From Elainella sp. Prado103 (GTDB lineage Bacteria; Cyanobacteriota; Cyanobacteriia; Elainellales; Elainellaceae): 45,071 bases of DNA. Shown piece after piece: positions 16,300 through 25,341 of this stretch. The first letter of the stretch is position 1; each line of letters opens with the position of its first letter. The position numbers and the translations under genes are program-made. The stretch is from contig JALOOM010000029.1 of NCBI GenBank assembly GCA_025454395.1, positions 1-45,071 on the forward strand. The letters run 5' to 3'. The notes under the pieces were generated by a model, which was given only the letters and a program-made list of their open reading frames with translations, ran no database searches and had not been told where the DNA came from.

Positions 16300-18132
16300 T
16301 TATAGAGATGATTTTTGACTGTAGCTGATGATGCACTCACTCGGAAGGATGATCAGATTGTTTTCGGAAAGCACTGTGCAGCGATCGATCACCTGGCTTA
16401 ATGCAGGCACCTGCCCCCGACTGAGATCCGTCTGATACTGCTGCACCTGAGCTTGAAACGAACTGTGAACCAGCCAGTCTTGTTGGGGTAAATAATCGGG
16501 ATGCGCAAACTGGCGATCGACCAGCAAAAAGTCAATCCCCTGGTTTTGCAGCAGCGATTGTACCCTCAGCAGATCAGCACTGTAGTGTATTTCGAGCAAC
16601 GCAATTACCCGCGCCTGCATCTGTTGATAGAAACTCAGGTGATAGGCCAAAGCCAACTCGCGACTCACCAAAACCGATCGGGCAGCAAAGGCAGGGATAT
16701 TATCGGCTTCTAGCGCCAGAGAACCAATCAGTTGATCGTTCGGTTGCTGCGCCAAAAATTGATAGATCGCCGGATATTCGCCCCTCACCCAACCCTGCCC
16801 AGACAAAAACAGCGGTGGTATAGCCGGAACAATGCCAATGAGCAAGCCGCAGACTACCGCGAATCCTATCCCAGCCTTCCGCCTCCCCGCCAGTCCGGAC
16901 TGAAGGAGCAGATAGGGCGATCGGTGGCGCGATCGTTCCCCCTCAGGAGCATCCAGACCCACCAGCCACTGCTGCCACTGCTGCCAACTCGCCTGACCGA
17001 TCAAAAATAGACCAATGCCAGCCGCCAGAGCCATGCCGATCCGGAGACTGTAGAAAGTGTAGCGACTCGGCAAATAAAGTTGAGGAAACAGCAGGTGCGC
17101 CAAACCCCACAGCCCGATCGAAACCCCAGCCAGCAGCAGCAAAACACGTAGAGTCGGAATTAACATCGATCGCTGCGATCGATCCCAGTTCAACACTCGC
17201 CCCCAGCGCCCCCAGCCCCAAAACGGTAACGCCCAAAACGGTAAGGCCCAACCCAACCACAAAATAGGAGGAAACAGCGGAAACCGCAAACCACTTGCCC
17301 CAGCAAACATAAACTGTAACGGTGCAACTCCAAAATAGGCCCGCCGCCCCCCAACATTAAATTCCGGCATTTGCTGCATTTGAGCAGCAGAAACGATCGA
17401 GCCATACATCCCAGATACCTTGAGTTGGAACGGCAGAATCGTCACAGCCGCCACCCCCAGCGCTCCCACAATTAACCCCCAGTTTGATCGGCGTTGTACC
17501 ACGGCGGCAACTCGTCCCTGTTCTTGCCAAAGCAGTTGCAGCATCAAGAAGCCAATTTGTACCAACACCAATTGCGGATATATCAACCCCATTAACCCGA
17601 TCGTGATCAAAATCGGTAGATTCGATCGCCGCAATGCATAATAAAGAAATGCACAAAATAATGGATAAACAAACGATCGAGGTGAAGCCGAAATCAGATC
17701 ATCTTTAAACCAAATATTTTGATTGAGTAAAAGCGTCGTACAAAATCCACTCGCCGGATTAGGAAACAAAACCAACGTGACCTGAAAAAAATAGATGGTT
17801 GTCACCAATCCCAACAGTAGCGGTAAGAACCTGGCAAACAGTAAAGGTGAAACTCCCAACCCAGCCGCAGCCTGGTAAATTGCCCGAAACCCAACCCCTT
17901 GAATAGACTGATAATATTGCGCGATCGGATCCTGCGGAAACAGTTCGGGATCAAGCAACTGTTGCAGCCAGACTAAGTGTAATCGAGCATCATCCTGAAT
18001 CAAATAGGCTTGACTCAAACTATATTGAAGCGAAATAAAACCATAATATAAACATACCAATAAGCTCAGTGAAAACCATAATATTTTGGGTGACTTCCAA
18101 GCAAACGATCGAACCCATGATAAAAGTTGCAT
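16300..18132 (-). CDS. Polytopic membrane protein, possible GT-C-type glycosyltransferase
   Basis: A 610-residue protein starting MQLLSWVRSF (a GTG ten codons upstream is an alternative). Roughly ten or more hydrophobic segments lie between residues ~15 and ~440. The C-terminal ~180 residues are soluble and probably periplasmic. After the first helix, the loop reads LIQDDARLHLVW; acidic pairs at this site are characteristic of GT-C glycosyltransferases that use lipid-linked sugars. That similarity is suggestive only. The gene lies between a helical-toroid protein gene and a secreted propeller gene on the same strand, consistent with a role in making or exporting a surface glycan. Confidence 0.6.
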   Translation of the reverse strand: MQLLSWVRSFAWKSPKILWFSLSLLVCLYYGFISLQYSLSQAYLIQDDARLHLVWLQQLLDPELFPQDPIAQYYQSIQGVGFRAIYQAAAGLGVSPLLFARFLPLLLGLVTTIYFFQVTLVLFPNPASGFCTTLLLNQNIWFKDDLISASPRSFVYPLFCAFLYYALRRSNLPILITIGLMGLIYPQLVLVQIGFLMLQLLWQEQGRVAAVVQRRSNWGLIVGALGVAAVTILPFQLKVSGMYGSIVSAAQMQQMPEFNVGGRRAYFGVAPLQFMFAGASGLRFPLFPPILWLGWALPFWALPFWGWGRWGRVLNWDRSQRSMLIPTLRVLLLLAGVSIGLWGLAHLLFPQLYLPSRYTFYSLRIGMALAAGIGLFLIGQASWQQWQQWLVGLDAPEGERSRHRSPYLLLQSGLAGRRKAGIGFAVVCGLLIGIVPAIPPLFLSGQGWVRGEYPAIYQFLAQQPNDQLIGSLALEADNIPAFAARSVLVSRELALAYHLSFYQQMQARVIALLEIHYSADLLRVQSLLQNQGIDFLLVDRQFAHPDYLPQQDWLVHSSFQAQVQQYQTDLSRGQVPALSQVIDRCTVLSENNLIILPSECIISYSQKSSL

Positions 18133-18239
18133 ATCATAGAAAAACAGTGAAAGAATGGTCACAGCTCAAAAACCGTGCAATGAGACAAAACTCAGTAGCA
18201 TTAAAACCCTGAAACGATAAAATCAAAAACTCCAAACCC

Positions 18240-19835
18240 CTACTCTGACAACCAGCGTTGAATCCGCAAAGGTACACCAGGATCTAACCGCTTAACCTGA
18301 TCCGTTAAATCCAACCAGGGTTGCAATTGCCCCACCTGAAACGTGCGACTCATCACTACATAAATCGAAGTCTGATCCGCCCCGATCCCTGCCGCAACCA
18401 CCGATTGCCAATCAAGGCTCCGCAGTTCATCCTCCACCCCCCAGCCCCCATCACTGTAATACAATCGCCGCACAAACTGAAAAGGCGCGTCTTGTTTACC
18501 CACAATCAGCATTTTTTGCAGCAGCTTACGAATCAAATTGGGATAAAATCGCCCGATCGTCAGCATCACCAGCCGCAAAATCATCAGATTCACCGGAGTC
18601 ATCTGCTTTTGTTTGGCCCAGCCCAAGCTACCGCGAATCACAAGTTCGTCGTCTTGCAACTCAATGCCGTATTGGCTCACCAAATGCCCCACTGCATTTC
18701 TGAGCCGCTTCCCTTGCCGCACTTGTAGCGAAAACTGAGTATCAGAAGCCACCAATCGATCAGCCTGAAACAGCTTAAACACCCCACCCTTATTCAAGGA
18801 CACATACAATTCCGTCCCCTGCCGTCGATCGATCAACAGGCGTGCTTGCGGCAACCACACCCGTCCATCCGGTCGAGGCACCAACGGCGGTCGATCGATC
18901 ACAAAATCCTGCCAAGCGAGCAAATAATTCCAAGTATGATGCCCAATGATGTGATCATCGGCATAACAAGGGGCACGACCACTCGACAACCCCTGCAAAA
19001 ACCGATCGTTGACTGCCAAGGCAGGCGGAAACCAGCGCCCTACCACCTCAAATCCATGGGGAAAAAAGTTATAAGTATTGCGACTGGTATATTCACCTCC
19101 AAACGATCCATCGGGATGGATAAACTGCGCCGCCAGTTCCACTGCTCGAATGAGGGCCGTTTTTAGTCGCTCCGTCGGATTCAATTGATAAATTTGGGCC
19201 AGACAGGAAATCGTCAAAGTCTGATACCCTGGATCACACCCCTCATACTCTTGAAACCACCCTTCTGAGTTTTGCCAATCAAACACCTGCTCTAGCCGCA
19301 ATGCCTTAGCCCGATCCCAACGATCGGTATTCAGCAAGCGAGAAAGACGCTCCAGACAGAGCACGATCAACGCCTGATGATTGGTTAACCGACCACTTTC
19401 CTGATGGTGGGCCAGCCAGTCCGCACGAGTCGCAAAAAAATTTAGGAAGCCTGAATTCGATAAGCCCAGCCGAGTGTAGCTCTCAATGCAAGCCAGGAGA
19501 GAAAAAGCGGCTGCTCCCCCAGCCCGCTCAAACGGAAAATAATCGTCGCAAGAGCCATCCGCATGGGCACTTTGAGCTGCATAGTGAATTCCCGCCGCCA
19601 CCCACTGTTTCAGGCTAGGCTGCTGATAAAACGGATTATCCTGGAGGGGAGTCTGATAAGCCAACGCCAACGGCAAGATAAATTCCTGGGCCATGCCGCT
19701 GGGAAAATCGATGATCTTATAGTGCCAAAAGTTGCGATCGAAGCAGCCATAGGTGGGGCTATGGGGATTGCGATCGAGCAAAGTCAGAATTTTAGGAATT
19801 TGAGCCAGGGCTTCGGAGGCAAATCGATCTCTCAT
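18240..19835 (-). CDS. Hypothetical alpha/alpha-toroid protein
   Basis: A 531-residue soluble protein without signal peptide. Residues ~30-330 show repeated helical hairpins with aromatic and GG turns (DGSCDDYFPFERAGGAAAF, GWFQEYEGCDPGYQTLT, HPDGSFGGEYTSRNTYNF), the pattern of (alpha/alpha) barrels seen in heparinase-like, unsaturated-glucuronidase and terpene-cyclase-fold enzymes. The C-terminal ~200 residues are beta-rich. A glycan-degrading or glycan-editing role is possible given the adjacent membrane protein gene 107 bp downstream. No specific catalytic motif was identified. Confidence 0.6.
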   Translation of the reverse strand: MRDRFASEALAQIPKILTLLDRNPHSPTYGCFDRNFWHYKIIDFPSGMAQEFILPLALAYQTPLQDNPFYQQPSLKQWVAAGIHYAAQSAHADGSCDDYFPFERAGGAAAFSLLACIESYTRLGLSNSGFLNFFATRADWLAHHQESGRLTNHQALIVLCLERLSRLLNTDRWDRAKALRLEQVFDWQNSEGWFQEYEGCDPGYQTLTISCLAQIYQLNPTERLKTALIRAVELAAQFIHPDGSFGGEYTSRNTYNFFPHGFEVVGRWFPPALAVNDRFLQGLSSGRAPCYADDHIIGHHTWNYLLAWQDFVIDRPPLVPRPDGRVWLPQARLLIDRRQGTELYVSLNKGGVFKLFQADRLVASDTQFSLQVRQGKRLRNAVGHLVSQYGIELQDDELVIRGSLGWAKQKQMTPVNLMILRLVMLTIGRFYPNLIRKLLQKMLIVGKQDAPFQFVRRLYYSDGGWGVEDELRSLDWQSVVAAGIGADQTSIYVVMSRTFQVGQLQPWLDLTDQVKRLDPGVPLRIQRWLSE

Positions 19836-20230
19836 ATTCAGGCTTTCTTCAGGCTTTACTTCAGGCTTACTTCAGGCTGGTGGAACGCAAGCTGACCGGC
19901 ACAGCAGCCGATGGATGGAAGCAGCGATCCCTAACAATATCAGCAACAATATCAGCAACGAGACCCGCAAAATTGAGCTGGATTAAGCTGGATTGAGCTG
20001 GATTGACCGACAACTCACCACTTCGGACGAACGTTACATTCGGTAAACACAACAGGGGGAACAACTGCCAATTCGGTATAGGCTAGATCCGGAGTCAGTG
20101 GGTTTTGAAGTTGGGTGATTCAGCAAGGCTCACTCTAGGCTGAATCTCACTGAGTCTTACTGATCGATTGAACCCCAAACATTGTTCAAATTCGTTTAGC
20201 TTCATTCAAACTTTCTTAGCATCCACGATT
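19836..20230. other. Divergent intergenic region rich in tandem repeats
   Basis: No gene is supported. Copies of TTCAGGCTT at 19839-19878, CAATATCAGCAA around 19935-19960 and AGCTGGATTRAG around 19975-20005 stand side by side. The promoters of hemF and of the minus-strand toroid cluster must lie here, but no clear boxes were picked out. A TTG-initiated extension of hemF from 20168 is open but not favoured. Confidence 0.5.
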
Positions 20231-21259
20231 ATGGTGAACACCGTTCCGAACGCCGCTACTGCCAACACCCTCCCCGCCGCCGATTCTCGCGATCGAGTCA
20301 GCACCTTTCTCAAACAGTTGCAGGACGAGATTTGCCAAGGATTAGAACAATTGGATGATGAGGGCAAGTTCCAGGAAGATAGCTGGCAACGCGAAGAAGG
20401 CGGCGGTGGTCGATCGCGCGTCATTAAAGGTGGTCGCATTTTCGAGCAAGGCGGAGTTAACTTCTCAGAAGTGTGGGGTAAAGACCTGCCTCCTTCCATT
20501 TTGGTGCAACGCCCCGAAGCCGCCGGGCATGGCTTCTATGCCACCGGCACTTCCATGGTGCTCCACCCCCGCAGCCCTTACATTCCCACGGTTCACCTCA
20601 ACTATCGCTACTTTGAGGCCGGCCCGGTCTGGTGGTTTGGCGGCGGCATCGATCTCACCCCTTATTACCCCTTTGTTGAAGATGTCAAGCATTTCCACCA
20701 AACCTTGAAAGAGGCTTGCGATCGGCATCACAGTGAGTATTACCCCACCTTCAAGCATTGGTGCGACGAGTATTTCTATCTGAAGCATCGGCAGGAAACC
20801 CGTGGGGTCGGTGGTATTTTCTTTGATTATCAAGATAGTCGCCCTCGCCTCTACCAAGGCCCTCATCCCCAAGGAGCCGCTGCGCACCACAGTGAGGCGA
20901 TCGGCGATGTTCCCCCACGTACCTGGGAAGAGATCTTTGCCTTTGTGCAAGACTGTGGACGGGCATTTCTACCGGCCTATGTGCCGATCGCAGAACGCCG
21001 CCAAGCAACAGAATGGGGCGATCGGGAGCGCGATTTCCAACTCTATCGCCGGGGTCGCTATGTTGAGTTCAACCTGGTTTACGATCGAGGCACCATTTTT
21101 GGGCTGCAAACCAACGGTCGGACGGAGTCGATCTTGATGTCGCTGCCGCCGCTGGTACGATGGGAATATGGCTACCAGCCTGAAGCTGGCACTCCAGAAG
21201 CTCAGCTTTATGAGGTGTTTCTCAAGCCGCAAGACTGGCTGGGTGGTGCCGTCGGTTAA
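20231..21259 (+). CDS. hemF: Oxygen-dependent coproporphyrinogen III oxidase
   Basis: HemF uses O2 to decarboxylate two propionates of coproporphyrinogen III, giving protoporphyrinogen IX for haem and chlorophyll. 342 residues, normal for cyanobacteria. Signatures include [52 protein letters not shown] and [12 protein letters not shown] 20231 (MVNTVPNAA) is preferred to the open TTG at 20168 because the extension lacks conserved character. The STAS gene follows after 109 bp on the same strand. Confidence 0.95.
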   Translation: MVNTVPNAATANTLPAADSRDRVSTFLKQLQDEICQGLEQLDDEGKFQEDSWQREEGGGGRSRVIKGGRIFEQGGVNFSEVWGKDLPPSILVQRPEAAGHGFYATGTSMVLHPRSPYIPTVHLNYRYFEAGPVWWFGGGIDLTPYYPFVEDVKHFHQTLKEACDRHHSEYYPTFKHWCDEYFYLKHRQETRGVGGIFFDYQDSRPRLYQGPHPQGAAAHHSEAIGDVPPRTWEEIFAFVQDCGRAFLPAYVPIAERRQATEWGDRERDFQLYRRGRYVEFNLVYDRGTIFGLQTNGRTESILMSLPPLVRWEYGYQPEAGTPEAQLYEVFLKPQDWLGGAVG

Positions 21260-21368
21260 GGCAGTAGAGAATCTGCTCCATCACTGGGAAAAACCGGATG
21301 AGGCTGGGAATCTTAGAGGTGTTAAGCAAGCTGCTGAGCAGCCGACCGCTGATTCGAAGGAACGGAAC

Positions 21369-21737
21369 ATGGAGCAGGTAATCCGAACCACTGAAGATGG
21401 CAGAACCGTCGTTGTGCTGAGTCCGATCGGGCGATTGGATATCACAACGGCCTGGCAGTTCCGGCTAAAGCTTCAGGAATGCATTGCAAAAGCAAGCCCC
21501 CATATTGTCGTGAACCTGGGGCAGGTCAATTTTATTGATAGCTCTGGGTTGACCTCTCTAGTTGCCGGAATGCGGGATGCCAACAAAGTGAAGGGTAGCT
21601 TTCGGATCTGCAAACTCCATCCCGAATCCAAACTGGTGTTTGAGGTGACAATGATGGATTCCGTGTTTGAAATTTTTGAGACCGAAGAGGATGCCTTAGG
21701 GGTGCGCAGGGAATCTCCTGACATGGCTGCTCCCTAA
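21369..21737 (+). CDS. STAS-domain anti-sigma factor antagonist-like protein
   Basis: A 122-residue single STAS domain (SpoIIAA/RsbV type), starting MEQVIRTTEDG at an ATG with AAGGA eight bases upstream. The phosphorylation segment FIDSSGLTSL keeps the serine pair that RsbW-like kinases modify. Such proteins bind and neutralise a kinase/anti-sigma partner when unphosphorylated. A short acidic tail (ETEEDALGVRRESPDMAAP) extends beyond the usual domain end. Its partner is not adjacent; RsbW-like kinases lie 15 kb away at 36606 and 37633. Confidence 0.88.
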   Translation: MEQVIRTTEDGRTVVVLSPIGRLDITTAWQFRLKLQECIAKASPHIVVNLGQVNFIDSSGLTSLVAGMRDANKVKGSFRICKLHPESKLVFEVTMMDSVFEIFETEEDALGVRRESPDMAAP

Positions 21738-21826
21738 TTTGTCCAAATCATCTAGCGAGTCTGAGCGATCGATCCAGCTAGCCATCTCAAGCTGAACCGA
21801 TCTCAAGGGGGTCAGCCTGGCCAACC

Positions 21827-21991
21827 TTAATCTTCATGATCCTCGAACGGATCGTCTAACTCCTTGGCCGGCGGGCCGAATGAAGTGTAGATCGATAGTC
21901 CTGTGATAGCCACCAGGAAAACTCCGATCGCCAAAATGATCGCTGTGGCAGGCTCCAGATTCTGAATGCTAAAAACTGTTGCAGGCTCCAT
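21827..21991 (-). CDS. psbN: Photosystem II protein PsbN with extended N-terminus
   Basis: A single-helix thylakoid protein needed for photosystem II assembly/repair, encoded opposite psbH as usual. The conserved C-terminus reads YTSFGPPAKELDDPFEDHED. From ATG 21991 the product is 54 residues rather than the usual 43. The extra 11 residues arise from a 33-nt in-frame repeat: TGGAGCCTGCAACAG and TGGAGCCTGCCACAG are offset by 33 nt, giving EPAT twice. Translation from the second copy (now CTG at 21958) would give exactly 43 residues. ATG 21991 is the only standard start. Confidence 0.92.
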   Translation of the reverse strand: MEPATVFSIQNLEPATAIILAIGVFLVAITGLSIYTSFGPPAKELDDPFEDHED

Positions 21992-22020
21992 GTTTAGAAG
22001 AAACATAAATAGTATTATCC

Positions 22021-22043
22021 TTAATGATATTACGGATCATTAA
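22021..22043. promoter_or_regulatory. Perfect inverted repeat between psbN and psbH
   Basis: TTAATGAT (22021-22028), spacer ATTACGG, and ATCATTAA (22036-22043) form an 8-bp perfect palindrome 30 bp upstream of each divergent start region. It could be an operator or an mRNA hairpin in the psbH leader. Confidence 0.5.
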
Positions 22044-22072
22044 AAACTTTAGAGAACGATAGAAGGTCACTC

Positions 22073-22276
22073 ATGGCACAGCGGACTCGCTTGGGAGATA
22101 TCCTTAAACCCCTGAATTCGGAATATGGTAAAGTTGCGCCTGGTTGGGGCACAACTCCTCTGATGGCAGTCTTTATGGGGCTGTTTTTCGTCTTCTTGTT
22201 GATCATTCTGCAAATCTACAACTCATCGCTGATTCTGAACGGGGTTGATGTGGATTGGAGCAGCTTGGGCGGCTAA
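22073..22276 (+). CDS. psbH: Photosystem II reaction centre protein H
   Basis: A 67-residue single-span thylakoid protein that stabilises photosystem II and CP47 binding. It starts [20 protein letters not shown], with [15 protein letters not shown] leading into the membrane helix and a C-terminal lumenal tail [12 protein letters not shown]. Length and sequence are typical. It diverges from psbN, with a terminator at 22312. Confidence 0.97.
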   Translation: MAQRTRLGDILKPLNSEYGKVAPGWGTTPLMAVFMGLFFVFLLIILQIYNSSLILNGVDVDWSSLGG

Positions 22277-22311
22277 GGTTTTCCCTCTAAGCTTTGTAAG
22301 CTCTGAATAAT

Positions 22312-22335
22312 GCCCTGGGTTGACCGGGGCTTTTT
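22312..22335 (+). terminator. Rho-independent terminator of psbH
   Basis: GCCCTGG (22312-22318) pairs with CCGGGGC (22324-22330) with one wobble, followed by TTTTT (22331-22335). A 10-bp tandem repeat GGGCAGAACT x3 follows at 22339-22368. Confidence 0.85.
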
Positions 22336-22497
22336 GATGGGCAGAACTGGGCAGAACTGGGCAGAACTTTTGGAGACCAAGATCTTAATCTTGAGCCATC
22401 ATCCGGTCTAGACAATCTGTGCTACGCCCCTCAGCAAGAGCCCCTCAGCAGATAAACTAGAGGGAGCCGATGAACATCTGGATGGGAAGGAAGGCGT

Positions 22498-22806
22498 ATG
22501 AATATCTTTGGGATCGGTCTACCCGAAATGGCGCTGATTATGGTGTTGGCGTTACTGGTTTTTGGCCCCAAGAAGCTACCGGAAATTGGACGTAGCTTAG
22601 GGAAGGCGATTCGCGGCTTCCAAGAGGCTTCTAAGGAATTTGAGGATGAGTTTAAGCGGGAAGCAGAACGGATTGAAAAAGTGGTGAATGAACCGATGAA
22701 GGCCAAACTAGAAACTCCCGAACCTAAAGCATTGACTGCCAATCCTCCCACAGCCACTGATGCAGATGTGGTGAATGCAGAGGTAGTGGAAGAAAAGGCC
22801 AGCTAG
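22498..22806 (+). CDS. tatA: Twin-arginine translocase subunit TatA
   Basis: A 102-residue Tat component forming the transport pore for folded proteins in cytoplasmic and thylakoid membranes. A short N-terminal helix (IFGIGLPEMALIMVLALLVF) is followed by the hinge FGPKKLPEIGRSLG, an amphipathic helix and an acidic disordered tail (DADVVNAEVVEEKAS). AAGGAAGGCGT provides the ribosome site. The position after psbH and before pth is one I associate with cyanobacteria. Confidence 0.92.
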   Translation: MNIFGIGLPEMALIMVLALLVFGPKKLPEIGRSLGKAIRGFQEASKEFEDEFKREAERIEKVVNEPMKAKLETPEPKALTANPPTATDADVVNAEVVEEKAS

Positions 22807-22989
22807 CTGGATCGGCGCAGTCGTGTTTTGCTTTCTCTTCCTGTTCCGGATCGCCTTGGGGTGGTCAGGAGGCTAAGTCATGATTGTTCGGGGTTTCCCT
22901 AGAAGTGGAATGGCTGCGAGGTGAACTGCTCGAAATCCTGCTGCTCAAGTTTTCCAATTGCGCATTGTTTCCGTATGGGTTGACTGTTT

Positions 22990-23628
22990 ATGCCAGAGTC
23001 TGCTGATTTACAAACGCCCCTGCAACTGATTGTCGGGTTAGGGAATCCAGGCGCAAAATATGAGCAAACCCGCCATAATATTGGCTTTGAGGCGATCGAT
23101 GCCCTATCCCGCACTTGGCAGATTCCTTTAGCGGAGCATCGCAAATTTCACGGCTACTTCGGAGAAGGCAGCGGTGTGAGGGGGCAGCGGATCCGATTGC
23201 TTAAACCGACTACTTATATGAATCTGTCTGGACAGTCCATTCGAGCAGTGGCGGACTGGTATAAGCTCCCCCCTGAATCGATTTTGGTGATCTACGACGA
23301 TATGGATCTACCGATCGGTAAAGTGCGATTACGAGAATCCGGTTCAGCCGGGGGCCATAACGGGATGAAATCGACGATCGCTCACCTGAATAGCCAAAAC
23401 TTTCCTCGTCTGCGGATTGGGATTGGAGTCCCCAAATCAAGCCCGAAGGCGGCAGATGGTGCGGTGGTTTCCCATGTGTTAGGACGGTTCTCCCTGTCCG
23501 AAAGTCGGGTGATGGCAGAAGTGTTGCAACTGGTTGTGGATGCGGTGGAATTGAGCATGAAGCAAGGGATTCCTAAAGCCATGAGCTTGTACAACAATCG
23601 CTCGATCGAACTGAATCAGGCCAGCTAA
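22990..23628 (+). CDS. pth: Peptidyl-tRNA hydrolase
   Basis: A 212-residue enzyme that releases stalled peptides from peptidyl-tRNA. Key motifs are [20 protein letters not shown] (catalytic His in RHN), [17 protein letters not shown] and [11 protein letters not shown]. Length is typical. The N-terminal 12 residues before the first strand are variable. dtd follows after 22 bp on the same strand, so both translation-quality genes are probably co-transcribed. Confidence 0.95.
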   Translation: MPESADLQTPLQLIVGLGNPGAKYEQTRHNIGFEAIDALSRTWQIPLAEHRKFHGYFGEGSGVRGQRIRLLKPTTYMNLSGQSIRAVADWYKLPPESILVIYDDMDLPIGKVRLRESGSAGGHNGMKSTIAHLNSQNFPRLRIGIGVPKSSPKAADGAVVSHVLGRFSLSESRVMAEVLQLVVDAVELSMKQGIPKAMSLYNNRSIELNQAS

Positions 23629-23650
23629 AGGGGAGTGGAAGCAGAAATTC

Positions 23651-24109
23651 ATGCGAGTGGTGCTGCAACGGGTGAAATCATCCCAAGTAAGCGTGGATGG
23701 CGAGATCATCGGGCAGATTGGGCAAGGCTTAAATTTACTGGTTGGGATCGCGGTGACTGATACCGCAGCGGAACTGGACTGGATGGTGAAAAAATGCCTG
23801 GAGTTACGCTTGTTTCCCGGAGAATCTGGAGATCGGTTTGATCGATCGGTGCAGGATATTCAGGGCGAATTGCTGGTGATCAGTCAGTTTACGTTATACG
23901 GGGATTGTCGTAAGGGACGGCGGCCCTCCTTTGACCAGGCCGCTTCACCCCAACAGGCTGAATATTATTACGACCTATTTGTGGCCAAACTGCGGCAGCA
24001 GGGATTGCCCGTTGCTACAGGACGGTTTGGGGCAACCATGCAAGTTACTATCGAGAATGATGGGCCCGTGACGATTCTGTTACAACGAGAAGCGAACTCA
24101 ACCTCTTGA
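23651..24109 (+). CDS. dtd: D-aminoacyl-tRNA deacylase
   Basis: A 152-residue proofreading enzyme that removes D-amino acids from tRNA. It starts [17 protein letters not shown] and carries the active-site segment [10 protein letters not shown] and the cross-subunit Gly-cis-Pro segment ([10 protein letters not shown]). Complete and of typical length. Its stop codon is the first triplet of a 15-bp direct repeat (24107-24136). Confidence 0.95.
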   Translation: MRVVLQRVKSSQVSVDGEIIGQIGQGLNLLVGIAVTDTAAELDWMVKKCLELRLFPGESGDRFDRSVQDIQGELLVISQFTLYGDCRKGRRPSFDQAASPQQAEYYYDLFVAKLRQQGLPVATGRFGATMQVTIENDGPVTILLQREANSTS

Positions 24110-24136
24110 CCTGTGTTGATATGACCTGTGTTGATA
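24107..24136. repeat. 15-bp tandem duplication starting at the dtd stop codon
   Basis: TGACCTGTGTTGATA is present at 24107-24121 and again at 24122-24136; the first TGA is the dtd stop. A third partial copy (TGCCCTGTG) follows. Confidence 0.95.
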
Positions 24137-24383
24137 TGCCCTGTGCCTTGATTAGCAAACTCTCACCTACAGTCGAGGTATAGAGCAACACGGCCGAATA
24201 AAATTGGTAATATTGGCAACGCTTTTCTAAACCCCGGAAGGGCATACTGTCTCTAAAGTGCAGCTCTAGTATCTCAAATATAATTTTTTTTAATTAGAGA
24301 AAGCCCTCTTGCGATTGACGACTTATAAAATGAATTGTTAATGTAAATAAACATTTCGCACTGCTGACCTTAAGTAAATTTTT

Positions 24384-25166
24384 ATGATTCATGCTGCGAT
24401 CGGATCCGTTGGTTTATCCACCCGCTTTTCAGCTCAGCACGCCGCACCAGCCTTGACATTGTTCTGCGATTTTGACGGGCCGATCGTGGATGTTTCTGAT
24501 CGCTACTACTACACCTATCGAATTGGTTTAGCAGAGATGCAGATGGAAGCTGCTCGGCAGGGGGTGCATCTACCACTCACCTGCTTGAAAAAAGCGCAGT
24601 TTTGGCAGATGAAGCAGGAGCGTACACCCGATCCAGAAATTGCCATGCGCTCAGGATTGCAAGCGGATCAAATCCCGCAGTTTCTCGATCGAGTCCGAGA
24701 GATAGTCAATCGAGCTGATTTGCTCGATCGAGACCAATTGCAACCTGGTGTTCGCTGGGCTCTAGCGCTATTGCATAGTCAAGGTGTGCGACTCGTCCTC
24801 GTAACCCTACGGCAAGAAGCTCAGGCCAGGCAGATCCTGCGACAGTACAGGCTAGATGGGCTATTCAGTGGTGTATGGGGGACGAGAGATGCAGATGCTG
24901 CTTACCTGAATCAAGCCGATCAGAAGGCAGCATTACTGGAACAAGCCATGACCCATGCCTTCCGAGAGGGAGTGACTCCTGCCTGGATGATTGGGGATAC
25001 GGAAGCCGATATCTTGGCAGGGCAATCGGTTGAGATGCCAACGATCGGTTTAACCTGTGGTATCCGTAGTGCAGCTTATCTACAAAAATTTCAACCCTGC
25101 CGTATCTGTGCCGATCTGGCTTCAGCCGCGCATTATCTCTCTAGTCTTCTGGCGGTCGCGAGCTGA
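24384..25166 (+). CDS. HAD-superfamily hydrolase
   Basis: A 260-residue phosphatase-like protein. Motif I is LFCDFDGPIVD (nucleophile D29, acid/base D31), the helical cap spans about 35-115, motif II is around LVLVTLR, and motif IV is MIGDTEADILAG. The fold resembles phosphoglycolate/beta-phosphoglucomutase-like HADs, but the usual DFDGTL is DFDGPI, so the substrate cannot be assigned. No clear ribosome site precedes ATG 24384. The stop codon lies within a duplicated 18-bp segment. Confidence 0.85.
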   Translation: MIHAAIGSVGLSTRFSAQHAAPALTLFCDFDGPIVDVSDRYYYTYRIGLAEMQMEAARQGVHLPLTCLKKAQFWQMKQERTPDPEIAMRSGLQADQIPQFLDRVREIVNRADLLDRDQLQPGVRWALALLHSQGVRLVLVTLRQEAQARQILRQYRLDGLFSGVWGTRDADAAYLNQADQKAALLEQAMTHAFREGVTPAWMIGDTEADILAGQSVEMPTIGLTCGIRSAAYLQKFQPCRICADLASAAHYLSSLLAVAS

Positions 25167-25258
25167 TCGATGCCATCTGATCGGTGCGAGCTGATCGATG
25201 CCAGCTTAAAGTTCGCAGACCGGGCAAATTCTGGACAAATTCTGGACAAATTCTGGGC
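25158..25258. repeat. Short repeats at the 3' end of the HAD gene
   Basis: GCGAGCTGATCGATGCCA occurs at 25158-25175 (including the HAD stop TGA) and at 25186-25203. An 11-bp tandem repeat AAATTCTGGAC follows at 25226-25258 in three copies, the last with one change. Confidence 0.9.
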
Positions 25259-25341
25259 AAAGTCGCTGGATCGAAGGCACTGATTGCCTCGTTCATCTTT
25301 TGAGGCTTTTGAGATTAATGAGATTACATGAATGAGATACC

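Noticed and set aside
16300-18132. Specific assignment of the membrane protein as a glycosyltransferase
   Set aside because: Only one acidic loop (QDDAR) supports GT-C type; no other signature was seen, so the call is kept general.
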